Origin: Pontimonas sp.
Lineage (GTDB): Bacteria; Actinomycetota; Actinomycetes; Actinomycetales; Microbacteriaceae
Assembly: GCA_017857245.1 (NCBI GenBank)
Contig: JAFMDO010000003.1
Coordinates: forward strand, 1 to 64,000
Length of the DNA: 64,000 nt
Direction of reading: 5' to 3'
Part shown: positions 25,501-35,061 of the stretch, piece after piece
How the letters are laid out: every line of letters starts with the position of its first letter
Position numbering within the stretch: the stretch's first letter is position 1
Made by a program: the position numbers and the translations under genes
Notes under the pieces: generated by a model
Told to the model about the DNA's origin: nothing
Seen by the model: only the letters and a program-made list of their open reading frames with translations
Database searches by the model: none

Positions 25501-26081
25501 GGAATCACGCGGACAGAGTGAATTTCTTTGTCGCTCACCTTGTCGAGCGAGGTGTCGAAATAAACACCAGGGCTTCGCACCAGCTGAGACACCACAACAC
25601 GCTCGGTGCCGTTGATGATGAAGGTTCCCTTTTCGGTCATCAGGGGAAAGTCACCCATGAAGACGGTCTGGGTTTTGATTTCACCGGTCAAGTGGTTCAT
25701 GAACTCAGCTTCGACATACAGCGGTGCTGCGTAAGTCTTGCCGCGCTCTTTACACTCATCCAGCGAATACTTCTCTTCTTCGAGGTAGGGGTTTTGGAAC
25801 GACAGTTGCATCGTCTCGCCCGAATCCTCGATGGGAGAAATCTCTTCGAAGATTTCTGTTAGGCCACTGCGCTCGGTGACAACGGTCTCGCCGGCAGCTT
25901 TCGTTGCCTTGACCCTTGCCTTCCATGCGGGGGCGCCGACGAGCCACTCGAAGCTCTCGGTCTGCAAGGCAAGCAGATCGGGCACGTCGACGGTGTCGGA
26001 GATTTTGGCAAACGTGAGTCGCTGGGCGACTCGGCCGTTCGTGGGAGTGGTGGTTGCGGGACGCGCAGCAGCCAAGAGCAA
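22587..26081 (-). CDS. rpoB: DNA-directed RNA polymerase subunit beta
   Basis: [34 protein letters not shown]. Confidence 0.99.
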   Translation of the reverse strand: MLLAAARPATTTPTNGRVAQRLTFAKISDTVDVPDLLALQTESFEWLVGAPAWKARVKATKAAGETVVTERSGLTEIFEEISPIEDSGETMQLSFQNPYLEEEKYSLDECKERGKTYAAPLYVEAEFMNHLTGEIKTQTVFMGDFPLMTEKGTFIINGTERVVVSQLVRSPGVYFDTSLDKVSDKEIHSVRVIPSRGAWLEFEVDKRDQVGVRIDRKRKQSVTVFLKALGLTSEDIAKHFAGFTSILEALEKDTILTKEEALKDIYRKLRPGEQVAAEAARLLLDNFYFNPKRYDLAKVGRYKINRKLGLEQPLKNSVLTVEDIIATIKYLVALHDGRTHIEGTRAGKKVDIRIDVDDIDHFGNRRIRAVGELIQNQVRTGLSRMERVVRERMTTQDIEAITPQTLINVRPVVAAIKEFFGTSQLSQFMDQNNPLSGLTHKRRLSALGPGGLSRERAGVEVRDVHPSHYGRMCPIETPEGPNIGLIGSLASFARINAFGFIETPYRRVSKGKVGKAIDYLTANDEDEFVVAQAGTPLNADGTFAVDRVLVRKKGGEVELVGPETVDYVDVSPRQMVSVATSLIPFLEHDDANRALMGANMQRQAVPLLRSESPLVGTGMESFAAVDAGDVITALAPGVVTEVSADFAVVKQDKGGTKTYILRKFDRSNQGTNYNHQVRVNVGDKVVEGSVIADGPATEDGELALGKNLLVAFMSWEGYNFEDAIILSQNLVKDDTLSSIHIEEYEVDARDTKLGKEEITRDLPNVGPEMLANLDERGIIRIGAEVRPGDILVGKVTPKGETELSAEERLLRAIFNEKSREVRDTSLKVPHGEQGTIIGVKVFDAVDGDDELGSGVNQRVVVYIAQKRKISEGDKLAGRHGNKGVIARILPVEDMPFLEDGSPVDIILNPLGVPGRMNFGQVLEIHLGWAAKQGWKVSGDPAWAKRLATAAKEALPGTKVATPVFDGASEEEIAGLLDSTLVNRDGNRMVGSSGKANLFDGRSGEPFPAPVSVGYMYILKLHHLIDDKIHARSTGPYSMITQQPLGGKAQFGGQRFGEMEVWALEAYGASYALQELLTIKSDDILGRVKVYEAIVKGENIQEPGIPESFKVLMKEMQSLCLNVEVLSADGQVVSLKDSDDELYRAAEELGINLSTRFESSSVDEI

Positions 26082-26342
26082 TTACCTCCAGGGCTCACAA
26101 AAGAGCCTCATTGTGGGTGACCAAACCGGATAGAAGCAACGCCTGGAACTCAGCACAATGAGTTCACCCCGCCGTTATACTCGGGGCTCTCTTATCGACC
26201 GCAATATGAAGATAAGGGAAGTCAGGGAAGCAATCTCTAACGATATACCGTGTGAAGGCTGTTTGTCCACCCAACTTTTTGATTTTTCCGGGGGTGGGGA
26301 TAACGAGCTCCCTCGAGGTTCGCCCCTGACTAACCTGGAGCG

Positions 26343-26831
26343 ATGTCGGAATTGAAATGGGTTGAGAACAGGGCGGAATCCCTCCTGGCAACCCATGGAT
26401 TGCTTTCTGAGTGGCGATTCGAATGGGATCGCGCCACCACCCGGTTTGGTCAGTGTGACCACAGGACCAAACGCATCACGCTGTCTCGGCACCTCAGCGA
26501 CAAGGCCAGCGATGACGATGTGGAGCAGGTAATTCTGCACGAAATCGCTCACGCGCTCGCGGGGTCTCGCGAAGGGCACGGAACAAAATGGCGCAGCATC
26601 GCCGCACGCATCGGCTACACCGGAGGTCGCACCCACCATCAAGCACCCGCCACTGATCGAGCGAAGTGGCTTGGTCGGTGCCCCAGTGGCCACGAGATAA
26701 TTCGTTTCAGAAAACCAGGAAAACCTACCTCCTGCGCACAGTGCAATCCCCGCTTTGATAAAACCCACCTGATTGTGTGGTCGGTTCGAGCGACCTACTC
26801 GACTGAGACGTCCTTCCAGAAACAGACGTAG
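26343..26831 (+). CDS. SprT-like zinc metalloprotease-family protein
   Basis: HEIAHALAGSREGHGTKW zinc-binding motif; FGQCDHRTKRITLSRHL. Confidence 0.75.
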   Translation: MSELKWVENRAESLLATHGLLSEWRFEWDRATTRFGQCDHRTKRITLSRHLSDKASDDDVEQVILHEIAHALAGSREGHGTKWRSIAARIGYTGGRTHHQAPATDRAKWLGRCPSGHEIIRFRKPGKPTSCAQCNPRFDKTHLIVWSVRATYSTETSFQKQT

Positions 26832-27094
26832 CCGGCAAAATCGTGTCCCACCCGTTCGACAGCACCGGGTCGGAGATTCCGATACGCAAAGGTCCGGTCC
26901 TGGAACGCAGCGCCGTTCACCGTGATCGTGAAATAGGTAGAGTCCCCCTTCCACGGGCAGTGATATGCGGTGGGGCTTTCTTCCAAGAAAGGAAAGTTGA
27001 CCGAGGCAGGTGGGAAATACCAGTTTCCTTCGATCTTCACCAGATCGGCCTCTGGTGCATCGGCAAGGACAAGCCCGTCGAGGACAGCTTTCAT
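26795..27094 (-). CDS. DUF427 domain protein
   Basis: YHCPWKGDSTYFTITVNG ... AFAYRNL-like DUF427 signature. Confidence 0.8.
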   Translation of the reverse strand: MKAVLDGLVLADAPEADLVKIEGNWYFPPASVNFPFLEESPTAYHCPWKGDSTYFTITVNGAAFQDRTFAYRNLRPGAVERVGHDFAGYVCFWKDVSVE

Positions 27095-27151
27095 GAAATC
27101 AGGCTAGCTTTCCAAGCTGAAGATTAGGCGGGGTAGGGCAAGCTGGGAGAT

Positions 27152-28237
27152 ATGAAAATCTGTCTCACCACAACGCTTGGCTGCTCCGTTAGTGAGGCAT
27201 GGAACGCCCTCAATAACCCCGAGGTCTTTCAGCAGGTCTCTCGGCCTTTTCTTTCTTTCCGCCCCGTCAGACCTGGGGTCTTTCCTGCAGCCTGGGTCAG
27301 CGGTGAAAGCTACCTTGTGAAAGCTCTCGCCCTGGGATTTCTCCCTATGGGGACCCAGGAAATTAACCCTCGGACCAGCGAAGAGGCAATGACGAAAACC
27401 TTTCGGGATGAGGGTCGTGGGATCAGCGGCGCCCTCGGAGCGGTGAACTCTTTCCACCACACCATGACGGTGTCCCCCACGGGGGTGGGGCCCACACAGC
27501 TCACTGACGAGCTTGAATTTCGTGCCGGAGCTCTCACGCCCCTTCTCTGGGTCGGTTTTCGATTGTTCTGGTGGTGGCGCCACCGCACCATGCGAAAGCT
27601 CGCTGCGTCCTGGCGATCAGAATCCGGGGCGTCATGGGATGCGCGGTATCGCACGACGAAGATGTGGAGCGGCAAGGTGAACCAAGCTCTCGAGGCAATC
27701 GCCTCGGATCTCACCCCTGGGAGGGCTCTGGATGTGGGGGCAGGAGAAGGTGGTGACGCCCTCTGGCTCGCAGGGCGGGGCTGGGCTGTGACGGCGACGG
27801 ATATTTCGGTCGAAGGCTTGGTGCGCGGCGAGAGCAGGAGGCAAGAAACCGTGACCCAGGATCACCTCCCACGAAGTATCCGCTGGATTGCTCTCGATGC
27901 GGCACGCGAAGAGTTGCCATCCCCTTCAGAAAAATATGACCTCGTCCTCAGCTTTTTTGGTCACTTCCTAGCGCCCGAACGCCACGCGCTCTGGAGCGCG
28001 ATGGCAGCAGCCGTAGCTCCGGGTGGCCAACTTGTCATTGTCGGTCACAGCATCCTGGATCTCCACGCCGGGCTTCGCCGGCCCCCCGAGGATCGATTGT
28101 TCCACGAAGCGGAACTGCGAAGAGTCCTCTCGCCTCACCTGGCCGAACTCTCCGTGGAGAACTGGCCCCGCCAGCAGACTGGCCGCGACGGACTATCGGT
28201 CGAGGTAATTGACATCGTCGCCATCGGAAAACGCTAG
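27152..28237 (+). CDS. Fusion protein: N-terminal SRPBCC-like domain + class I SAM methyltransferase
   Basis: SRPBCC-like first ~150 aa; then WDARYRTTKMWSGKVNQAL..GRALDVGAGEGGDALWLAGRGWAVTATDIS (MTase motif I). Confidence 0.7.
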   Translation: MKICLTTTLGCSVSEAWNALNNPEVFQQVSRPFLSFRPVRPGVFPAAWVSGESYLVKALALGFLPMGTQEINPRTSEEAMTKTFRDEGRGISGALGAVNSFHHTMTVSPTGVGPTQLTDELEFRAGALTPLLWVGFRLFWWWRHRTMRKLAASWRSESGASWDARYRTTKMWSGKVNQALEAIASDLTPGRALDVGAGEGGDALWLAGRGWAVTATDISVEGLVRGESRRQETVTQDHLPRSIRWIALDAAREELPSPSEKYDLVLSFFGHFLAPERHALWSAMAAAVAPGGQLVIVGHSILDLHAGLRRPPEDRLFHEAELRRVLSPHLAELSVENWPRQQTGRDGLSVEVIDIVAIGKR

Positions 28238-28773
28238 GGCAGCGCTCCCACACTGGCTAGCGCTGCTTTCACCAGGGACCCGCGACCACCCTCCATTTCG
28301 GAGAGGACCTCGGAGGCGGTTGCCTCAGCCGGGGTCATCCAAGTCATATCGAGTGCGTCTTGACGCGGTTCACACGTCCCCGTGACGGGGACCACAAACA
28401 CTAACGACACTGCGTGCTGGCGAGAGTCCTGATACTTGGAACCGGGGAAAGGGAAATACTCGGCAATGTGCGCGGGCGTTGGCGAGGGTGGCAACTGAGG
28501 GAAGGCCATGGGGCCTAAATCTTTTTCCAGATGGCGATAGAGCGCATCCCGCAAAGTTTCGCCAAACATCACTCGACCCGACACAAGTGCACGGGTGATA
28601 GCGCCCTCGTTAGAGACACGCAAGAGCAAACCAACTTCGGTAACCTCACCCATTCCATCCAGTCGAACCGGGACTGCCTCGACATAGAGCAGGGGCAATC
28701 TGTGCCTTATCTCGGCTAACTCTTCATCGGAGAGCCAACCGGGAGTGGGGTCTGGGGTTCTCGTCGAGGACAT
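28234..28773 (-). CDS. DUF4916/NUDIX-like hydrolase
   Basis: PGWLSDEELAEIRHRLPLLYVEAVPVR, FGETLRDALYRHLEKDLG. Confidence 0.65.
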   Translation of the reverse strand: MSSTRTPDPTPGWLSDEELAEIRHRLPLLYVEAVPVRLDGMGEVTEVGLLLRVSNEGAITRALVSGRVMFGETLRDALYRHLEKDLGPMAFPQLPPSPTPAHIAEYFPFPGSKYQDSRQHAVSLVFVVPVTGTCEPRQDALDMTWMTPAEATASEVLSEMEGGRGSLVKAALASVGALP

Positions 28774-28789
28774 AACTACAGTTCTACCC

Positions 28790-29062
28790 CTAATCCTGAG
28801 CTAACAGAAGACCCCCAGCGCGCAGCACCGCTTCGCGGAGGGCTTCGTACTGAACGTGCCAGTGACAATGTTCGACCGAGTCAATCAAGACCACCGGAAC
28901 TTTGTCCGAATACAGCTCGAGCCAGCCTGGCTGATCCTCCACCTTCGCCTTCGCGAGGCTGACATTGGAAAAGGCTGCAACAACTTCCTCGACAATGGGC
29001 AACGCTTCATCACAGAGATGACAAGCATCTCTTCCAATCACGGTGATGGCGACCTGGTTCAT
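28790..29062 (-). CDS. Glutaredoxin-like (DUF836) thiol protein
   Basis: VIGRDACHLCDEA CxxC motif; VPVVLIDSVEHCHWHV. Confidence 0.75.
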   Translation of the reverse strand: MNQVAITVIGRDACHLCDEALPIVEEVVAAFSNVSLAKAKVEDQPGWLELYSDKVPVVLIDSVEHCHWHVQYEALREAVLRAGGLLLAQD

Positions 29063-29087
29063 GTACTCAGCCTATGCTGAGTGTCCA

Positions 29088-29846
29088 ATGGCTCAGGAGA
29101 AAAAACTTCCCACAAGCACAGAAACTCCTGTGCTTGTTTTTGTCGACGTTGATAACACTTTGATCAGAGGCGCAACAATTTTCATGTTTGCCATCGAAGC
29201 CTGGAAATCCGGCTACATCAAGTGGCGCCACGTCATCCCCGCGCTGTTTCATCAGCGGGCGTTCATCAAAAAAGGGGAAAGCCCCGCGCGCATAACATCC
29301 ACAAGAGAACGTTCTCAGGCGTTAGTCGCAGGACATTCGGTGGCGGAATTCGATCGCATCGCAGAGGTCGCCTGGCGCCGGTCTATCGCGCCGAAAATTT
29401 TCCCCAAAGTCCTCCAACAACTCCGCGACCACCAGGACCGGGGTCACCAAGTCTGGCTTCTCACCGCGAGCCCCCAGGGTCTCGCGTCCGTCATGGCGCG
29501 GGACTTGCGCCTGGCAGGTGCGTTCGGCACCACGTTGATCGAAAGCGACGGAAAGTTCACCGGAGAAATTGACGGCGAACTACTCCATGGCCCGCTGAAA
29601 GAAGAAAAAGCTGTCGCCTTCGCCACGAAGCTCGGGGCAGACCTTAACGAGTGTTACGCCTACTCGGATTCCGTCGCGGATCTTCCTCTGCTGGGCCTCG
29701 TCGGGCACCCGGTTGCCGTCAATCCCGACGCGGGCCTTTTGAAACATGCCACCGACAATGCCTGGCCCATTGTGTGGCCGGAAGGGTCTAAAAGATACCA
29801 GGCCTCACGGACCAAGAGGGCAGAGAAAAGCGCTGGTCACGACTAG
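29088..29846 (+). CDS. HAD-IB family hydrolase/phosphatase
   Basis: VFVDVDNTLIRGAT and YSDSVADLPLL motifs; start trimmed to ATG 29088. Confidence 0.85.
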   Translation: MAQEKKLPTSTETPVLVFVDVDNTLIRGATIFMFAIEAWKSGYIKWRHVIPALFHQRAFIKKGESPARITSTRERSQALVAGHSVAEFDRIAEVAWRRSIAPKIFPKVLQQLRDHQDRGHQVWLLTASPQGLASVMARDLRLAGAFGTTLIESDGKFTGEIDGELLHGPLKEEKAVAFATKLGADLNECYAYSDSVADLPLLGLVGHPVAVNPDAGLLKHATDNAWPIVWPEGSKRYQASRTKRAEKSAGHD

Positions 29847-29858
29847 CGGGACCAGCGC
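29830..29858. terminator. Bidirectional hairpin between HAD gene and bS22 gene
   Basis: GCGCTGGTC-n11-GACCAGCGC between convergent genes (overlaps HAD 3' end). Confidence 0.55.
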
Positions 29859-29872
29859 ATTCGCTCAGCGAG

Positions 29873-29971
29873 CTACTTCTTGTTGCGACGCTGGTGGCGG
29901 GTTTTGCGAAGCAACTTGCGGTGCTTCTTCTTCGCCATACGCTTGCGACGCTTTTTGATAACGGAGCCCAT
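29873..29971 (-). CDS. bS22-type small ribosomal protein (AURKAIP1/COX24 domain)
   Basis: Reverse-strand translation MGSVIKKRRKRMAKKKHRKLLRKTRHQRRNKK (32 aa); below ORF-track cutoff. Confidence 0.9.
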   Translation of the reverse strand: MGSVIKKRRKRMAKKKHRKLLRKTRHQRRNKK

Positions 29972-30048
29972 TAAGTTTCCTTATAAAGCTTGGGAATAGG
30001 TCGTTGTCCGTCTGGACAACTTCCCCACTCTAGCGCAGAGGCTGGGCG

Positions 30049-30258
30049 CTATCCGACCTGGTCGAATTTGTCTGACACCACAGACTCCTGCGCCATCTCA
30101 AGCACCACCGATTCAGGGATGCGGAAGGAGCGTCCAAAACGAATTGCTGGAATGTCACCCGAGTGGACCATCCGATAGACGGTCATCGTTGACACGCGCA
30201 TCATCTGAGCTACCTCACCGACGGTGAGAAAGCGGATCTCTGCAAATGTCTGATTCAT
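30049..30258 (-). CDS. MerR-like/excisionase-family DNA-binding protein (BldC-like)
   Basis: FLTVGEVAQMMRVSTMTVYRMVHSGDIPAIRFGRSFRIPESVV. Confidence 0.8.
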   Translation of the reverse strand: MNQTFAEIRFLTVGEVAQMMRVSTMTVYRMVHSGDIPAIRFGRSFRIPESVVLEMAQESVVSDKFDQVG

Positions 30259-30335
30259 CCGGCCGATGATGTTAGGGAGGTGTGGCCAGGTGGCCACCTT
30301 CCCACACTAAATGCCGGTCCGTAGCTTGTAAAGGG

Positions 30336-30722
30336 TTATCCCTGCAGCTTTCCCCACACTGCAGACAGCCGATCGCTGGCGTCACGAAGAATGCCCCCCA
30401 GTGCTCGACCTGCAAAAGTGAGATCCACATAGGGGGAAACCCGAGGCTGTGACGGTCGCTGGCCAACCTCGCTCATCCACATGCTCAGATCTGCCAACGC
30501 ACCTGCCTCAAACCGGTAGTAGCGGTGCTGACCGTCTTCGCGAACTCCGACAAGCCCCGCTTCTCGCAGAACCTTGAGGTGCTTGGAAACGGTGGGCTGG
30601 GTGATACCCAAAGCCTCCACCAACTCACCCACACTCATTTCGCCAGAACCTGGGTGGTCATGAAGCAACCGCACAATGTCGCGCCTAGTCGGGTCTGCCA
30701 CCACATCAAATACGTCTGCCAT
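30336..30722 (-). CDS. ArsR-family transcriptional regulator
   Basis: MADVFDVVADPTRRDIVRLLHDHP..GITQPTVSKHLKVLREAGLVGVREDGQHRYYR; start trimmed. Confidence 0.9.
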   Translation of the reverse strand: MADVFDVVADPTRRDIVRLLHDHPGSGEMSVGELVEALGITQPTVSKHLKVLREAGLVGVREDGQHRYYRFEAGALADLSMWMSEVGQRPSQPRVSPYVDLTFAGRALGGILRDASDRLSAVWGKLQG

Positions 30723-30804
30723 GGTTTCAATCGTACTTCGCCCCGGGGAGGAGTACCATGGCTGGCGGTTGTCCTCCTGGCAGCCAGGAAGCGAGTAGGC
30801 GAAG

Positions 30805-32334
30805 GTGTCCTCGTGGCTTACCAACCTCAAGCGTCGCGTCAAGCGGTCTCGAAGCGAACGCTTGATGGGTATCCCGGGACTTGCCCCTTACTCCGTTCCC
30901 AACGGCATCCGAGGCATTGCGTATCGCCTCCAGGCTCTTCTCGGCGGTCAGGCAGCAACGACAACGGTCGCCATTTTCATTTTTCTCGTCGGCGTTACGA
31001 CCGGTTTGCTGATGATGCCCTTTGCCTCCGCGAGCGGAGAGGCAACGCCTCTCGCTGACGCGCTCTTCACCGCCACCTCCGCGATTTGTGTAACCGGGCT
31101 GACCACCGTGGACATGGCAACCCACTGGTCTGGCGTGGGTCACACCATTGTTTTTGTTGCCCTGCAGGTCGGCGGAATCGGCGTCATGACACTTGCCACC
31201 CTCCTCGCCGTGATTGCCTCCAAGCGCCTGGGCCTCTCGGTGCGCAAGATGATGGCCGGCGATGTCGACCCCTCTCGCCTCCATGAACGCGAAACTTCAG
31301 AGGGATATGGCATGCGCCTAGGCGATGTGAAGGGCCTGCTAAAGACAGTGTTCATCAGTGTGATCGCGATCGAGCTCGCTCTTGCGGCCATCATTATTCC
31401 CCGACTAATTGCTTGGGGCCTTGACCCTGTCACTGCCGCATGGCAGGGCGGTTACCTCGCGGCATCTGCCTTCACCAACACGGGTTTTGTTCCTCTCGTC
31501 GACGGGCTTACACCCTTCGTACAGGACCCCCTCATGATCTTCACCATCGGGGTGGGAGTCTTCCTAGGGAGCATAGGTTTCCCGGTAATTTATGCAATTT
31601 CTCGCGCCATCCGAACGGCGCGCATGCGCCGTCAGCGGCGCACGTGGGATCACGCACGCCTGGGAATGCACGCCCGTTTGACCCTGGTTACGACCACTGT
31701 GCTGCTGGTTGTCGGAGCCCTGGCAATCGGTGCGTTGGAATGGTCAAACCAGGACACCCTCGGTTCACAGCCCGCCGGCACGCGAGGCATGACGGCCCTC
31801 TTTAGCTCGATGATGGCCCGCTCTGGCGGATTCTCCACCGTCGATACCTCCGAATTCGGTAGCGCCACCTTGTTGGTGTTGGACATGTTGATGTTCGTGG
31901 GAGGTGGGTCCGCCTCGACCGCAGGAGGCATCAAAGTGACCACCCTGGCTATTCTTTTTCTCGCCGCTTTCGCAGAATCTCGCGGCAACCAGGACATCGT
32001 TGTGTATGAGCGTCGCATTCCCTCCGACACCGTTCGTCTGGCTGTCAGCGTGGTGTTGTGGGGGGCAAGCATCGTGGCGATTTCGACCATCGCCCTGCTG
32101 CGCGTGACCGATGCGCCCCTAGATCGGGTGCTCTTTGATGTGATTTCCGCCTTTGCCACCTGCGGTTTGACGGCGGGATTCACCACCTCAGATTTGCCCG
32201 AATCCGCAAAGTTCATCCTCTCGGCCACCATGCTGTTGGGTCGTGTTGGTACAGTGACGCTGGCTACTGCTTTGAGTGGAACCCACCGGCAGACGATTTA
32301 TCGCCGGGCAAAAGAAAGGCCAATCGTTGGTTGA
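30805..32334 (+). CDS. TrkH-family potassium uptake protein
   Basis: TATSAICVTGLTTVDMATHW and further pore-loop repeats. Confidence 0.9.
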   Translation: MSSWLTNLKRRVKRSRSERLMGIPGLAPYSVPNGIRGIAYRLQALLGGQAATTTVAIFIFLVGVTTGLLMMPFASASGEATPLADALFTATSAICVTGLTTVDMATHWSGVGHTIVFVALQVGGIGVMTLATLLAVIASKRLGLSVRKMMAGDVDPSRLHERETSEGYGMRLGDVKGLLKTVFISVIAIELALAAIIIPRLIAWGLDPVTAAWQGGYLAASAFTNTGFVPLVDGLTPFVQDPLMIFTIGVGVFLGSIGFPVIYAISRAIRTARMRRQRRTWDHARLGMHARLTLVTTTVLLVVGALAIGALEWSNQDTLGSQPAGTRGMTALFSSMMARSGGFSTVDTSEFGSATLLVLDMLMFVGGGSASTAGGIKVTTLAILFLAAFAESRGNQDIVVYERRIPSDTVRLAVSVVLWGASIVAISTIALLRVTDAPLDRVLFDVISAFATCGLTAGFTTSDLPESAKFILSATMLLGRVGTVTLATALSGTHRQTIYRRAKERPIVG

Positions 32335-32998
32335 GAAAATTCCCCATGATGCACCAGTCCTCGTTATTGGACTAGGCCGCTTTGGCGCTGCCACCGCGGG
32401 CGAACTCGACAAACTCGGCAGAGACGTGCTTGCCGTCGACGAAGACCCCGCCCTCGTCCAGAAATGGTCCGAGCGCGTGCGGCACACCGCCGTGCTGGAT
32501 GCTCGAAATATGAGTGCCCTGCAGCAAATTGGTGCGGCCGATTTTCCTGTGGCTGTTGTCGCCACCGGATCTTCCATCGAGGCAAGTGTCCTCATCACCA
32601 CGAACCTGGTGGATCTCAAAGTGCCACAGATTTGGGCCAAAGCCATTAGCGAGTCCCATGGAAAGATCCTGACCCGCATTGGTGCCCACCGCGTGATTTA
32701 CCCCGAGCGTGAGGCCGGAGAGCGAGTTGCTCACCTCGTGTCGGGGCGAATGATCGACTTCATTCGATTCGATGACAACTTTGCGTTGGTCAAGATGTAT
32801 CCGCCCAAGCCCATTCGAGGACTGTCACTCGAGGATTCCAAAGTTCGCTCCAAACACCACATCACCGTGGTGGGAGTCAAATCACCGGGCAAGCCTTTTA
32901 CGTATGCAACCGAAAAAACAGTCGTCACCAATCACGACTTGATTATCGTGTCGGGTACCAACGAAGACATCGAAGCCTTTGCGGCCCTAGAAAAATAG
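32327..32998 (+). CDS. TrkA/KtrA-family potassium channel regulatory subunit (RCK)
   Basis: VLVIGLGRFGAATAGELDKLGRDVLAVDEDP; probable TTG start overlapping TrkH stop. Confidence 0.9.
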   Translation: MVEKIPHDAPVLVIGLGRFGAATAGELDKLGRDVLAVDEDPALVQKWSERVRHTAVLDARNMSALQQIGAADFPVAVVATGSSIEASVLITTNLVDLKVPQIWAKAISESHGKILTRIGAHRVIYPEREAGERVAHLVSGRMIDFIRFDDNFALVKMYPPKPIRGLSLEDSKVRSKHHITVVGVKSPGKPFTYATEKTVVTNHDLIIVSGTNEDIEAFAALEK

Positions 32999-33823
32999 CT
33001 ACTCGCTCGCCATTTCGTCCGACCGTGTGATGGCCGCCTGCGTAGCTTTGCGGATAATGGCTCCGATATCAGCTTCCTCAAAAACCCTGAGTGCTTCGTA
33101 GGTGGAACCTTTCGGGCTGGTGACTTCTTCACGGAGCTGACCGGGATCTTTCTGCGTCGCTTCGAGAAGGTCCAGCGCCCCGGCAAAGGTGCCCGTAACC
33201 ATGGTGCGAGCCTGAGCCGGCGTGAAACCGTACTCGTGGGCGATGTCCATAAAGCGCTCCATGAAGAAATACACATAGGCAGGGCCCGAGCCTGACAGGG
33301 AGCTCAGTGCGTTAAGAGAGGACTCATCAATCGTGATGACGTCGCCGACGGTGGCAAAAAGAGCTTCAACATCAGCGACTTGATCATCACTCACCCGACT
33401 CCCTCGGCTCACCCCGGCAACACCCTTGCCCACCTGCGAGGGTGTGTTGGGCATACACCTCACCACGGCGCCTGGCCAGCGCTCTTCCATCGATGCGATG
33501 GTGATTCCACCGGCAACGCTCACAATGGTCGCTCCCGCCTTTGCCCGGCCGGCAATCTCGGTTAGCACCTCGAGAATTTGGTAAGGCTTGACGCCCAGAA
33601 CGATCATGTCGGCCTCCGCTACCGCCCAGAGATTGGCGTTGGGGTCTGCTTCAAGGGCTTTGGCATCAATCCCGTGGGCCCCTAACGCCCGGGCAGACGC
33701 GGCGGTTCGCGTGGTGGCACGGATGCCTGCCGCGTGCTGTTCGCCGCCGACAAGCCCCGAGACTATGGCGCCACCCATGTTTCCGGCACCAATGAACGCA
33801 ATGTGAGGAAGTGATCGGGTCAT
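32999..33823 (-). CDS. proC: Pyrroline-5-carboxylate reductase
   Basis: IAFIGAGNMGGAIVSGL; VRCMPNTPSQVGKG; SGSGPAYVYFFMERF. Confidence 0.95.
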   Translation of the reverse strand: MTRSLPHIAFIGAGNMGGAIVSGLVGGEQHAAGIRATTRTAASARALGAHGIDAKALEADPNANLWAVAEADMIVLGVKPYQILEVLTEIAGRAKAGATIVSVAGGITIASMEERWPGAVVRCMPNTPSQVGKGVAGVSRGSRVSDDQVADVEALFATVGDVITIDESSLNALSSLSGSGPAYVYFFMERFMDIAHEYGFTPAQARTMVTGTFAGALDLLEATQKDPGQLREEVTSPKGSTYEALRVFEEADIGAIIRKATQAAITRSDEMASE

Positions 33824-33880
33824 AGTGCCAGTGTAGATTGGAGATGTTGCCAGCGAAGATGCGTGATGACAGGAGCCACG

Positions 33881-34201
33881 GTGGGCAAGAAAATTTCTCA
33901 CGAACCGCTTCCCGAGCGAGAGCCTATTCTTGGCGCCCTCATGGAGGGCCCTGATGCACAGGCGGTGCTTCGCCTCTCGGTGACCAGCGAGCCCGATGGT
34001 CACCCGGTGATTGCCGCCACCGTTCAAATGAGCGATTCGCTCCCCGTCTATGTCCTCTCGAAAGCCCTCGACGACACCAAAAGACGGGTGCGGGAGATTG
34101 TCGGTGACACGGTGGAAATCTATATCGAGCCTGAACTTGCGAGGGATCCTTCCCGAGAAGATCCCGCCACCGACGTTATTGTTATTAGAGCGTCCGACTA
34201 A
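33881..34201 (+). CDS. Conserved hypothetical small protein
   Basis: ORF with SD (aggag) before GTG 33881; VGKKISHEPLPEREPILG.. Confidence 0.6.
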   Translation: MGKKISHEPLPEREPILGALMEGPDAQAVLRLSVTSEPDGHPVIAATVQMSDSLPVYVLSKALDDTKRRVREIVGDTVEIYIEPELARDPSREDPATDVIVIRASD

Positions 34202-34213
34202 CTAAGGATTCCC

Positions 34214-34594
34214 GTGGAATTGGCCCGCAGCCTCACCCTGATCGCTCACTTCTTGGGGTTAGCCATGATTCTTGGACCATTCTTTATCCAGATGCGCGCC
34301 CGCACGAACTACGCCTTTGGCTGGGTGCTGACCGGAGCTACCGTTCAACTGTTGACCGGAATCGCCCTGACCGGCGTGGCCGAAATGCGCCTCGCAGACG
34401 ACGAAATGTCCCTTAATTACCTGAAAATTGGGGTGAAACTCGTCGCGACCTTGGCCATCTTTGTTGTTGCTCTGAAGGCCCGAGTACGCCAACGTGGAGT
34501 GTCCCCCACCGGCAACCAGCGGGCCCTGCTGCCTCTTCTCCACGTCTCCGGCGCGTTAGCACTGGCAAACGTAGCTATTGCTGTGCTGTGGTGA
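34214..34594 (+). CDS. Small integral membrane protein, hypothetical
   Basis: Four hydrophobic segments, MILGPFFIQMR. Confidence 0.6.
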   Translation: MELARSLTLIAHFLGLAMILGPFFIQMRARTNYAFGWVLTGATVQLLTGIALTGVAEMRLADDEMSLNYLKIGVKLVATLAIFVVALKARVRQRGVSPTGNQRALLPLLHVSGALALANVAIAVLW

Positions 34595-34602
34595 GGCGCC
34601 GC

Positions 34603-35061
34603 CTAGCTCTTCCTGATGGAAAAGAAATCCGTCAATAATCTCGAGCACTGTTCTTCCAGGACGCCCCCGATGACTTCCTCTACGCGGTGCGGCAAAGTTC
34701 GATCGCGCACTAAATCGTGCTTGCTCCCCGCAGCACCTGCTTTGTCATCCCACGCCCCAAAAACCAGTTGACTAATCCGAGCCTGGGTAATCGCACCGGC
34801 ACACATTACGCAGGGCTCCAGGGTCACCATGAGCGTGTGGCCCTGGAGATTCGCCAGCCCTAAGGCCTTGCCTGCTGCGCGAAGTGCGAGAATTTCAGCA
34901 TGAGCGGTCGGATCGCTGTCGCGTTCTTTGGTATTAGTGGCGGTGGCAATGACAAAGCCCTCGGGGTCCATCACCGCGGCCGCCACCGGCACGTCGCCCG
35001 TCTCCAGCGCGTGCTGAGCCACCTGAATTAGGCGCTCCATCGCCTCTTCATGCTCAGCCAT
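34603..35061 (-). CDS. tadA: tRNA-specific adenosine deaminase
   Basis: HAEILALRAA and PCVMCAGAI deaminase motifs. Confidence 0.9.
   Translation of the reverse strand: MAEHEEAMERLIQVAQHALETGDVPVAAAVMDPEGFVIATATNTKERDSDPTAHAEILALRAAGKALGLANLQGHTLMVTLEPCVMCAGAITQARISQLVFGAWDDKAGAAGSKHDLVRDRTLPHRVEEVIGGVLEEQCSRLLTDFFSIRKS

Noticed and set aside
19720-25862. Numerous plus-strand ORFs opposite rpoC and rpoB
   Set aside because: Antisense to essential conserved genes, composition-driven, no independent support
28780-28785. NUDIX gene start as another TANNNT-N6 leaderless case
   Set aside because: Hexamer at the right spacing is AGAACT, and TAGAAC is off by one and lacks the final T; not counted
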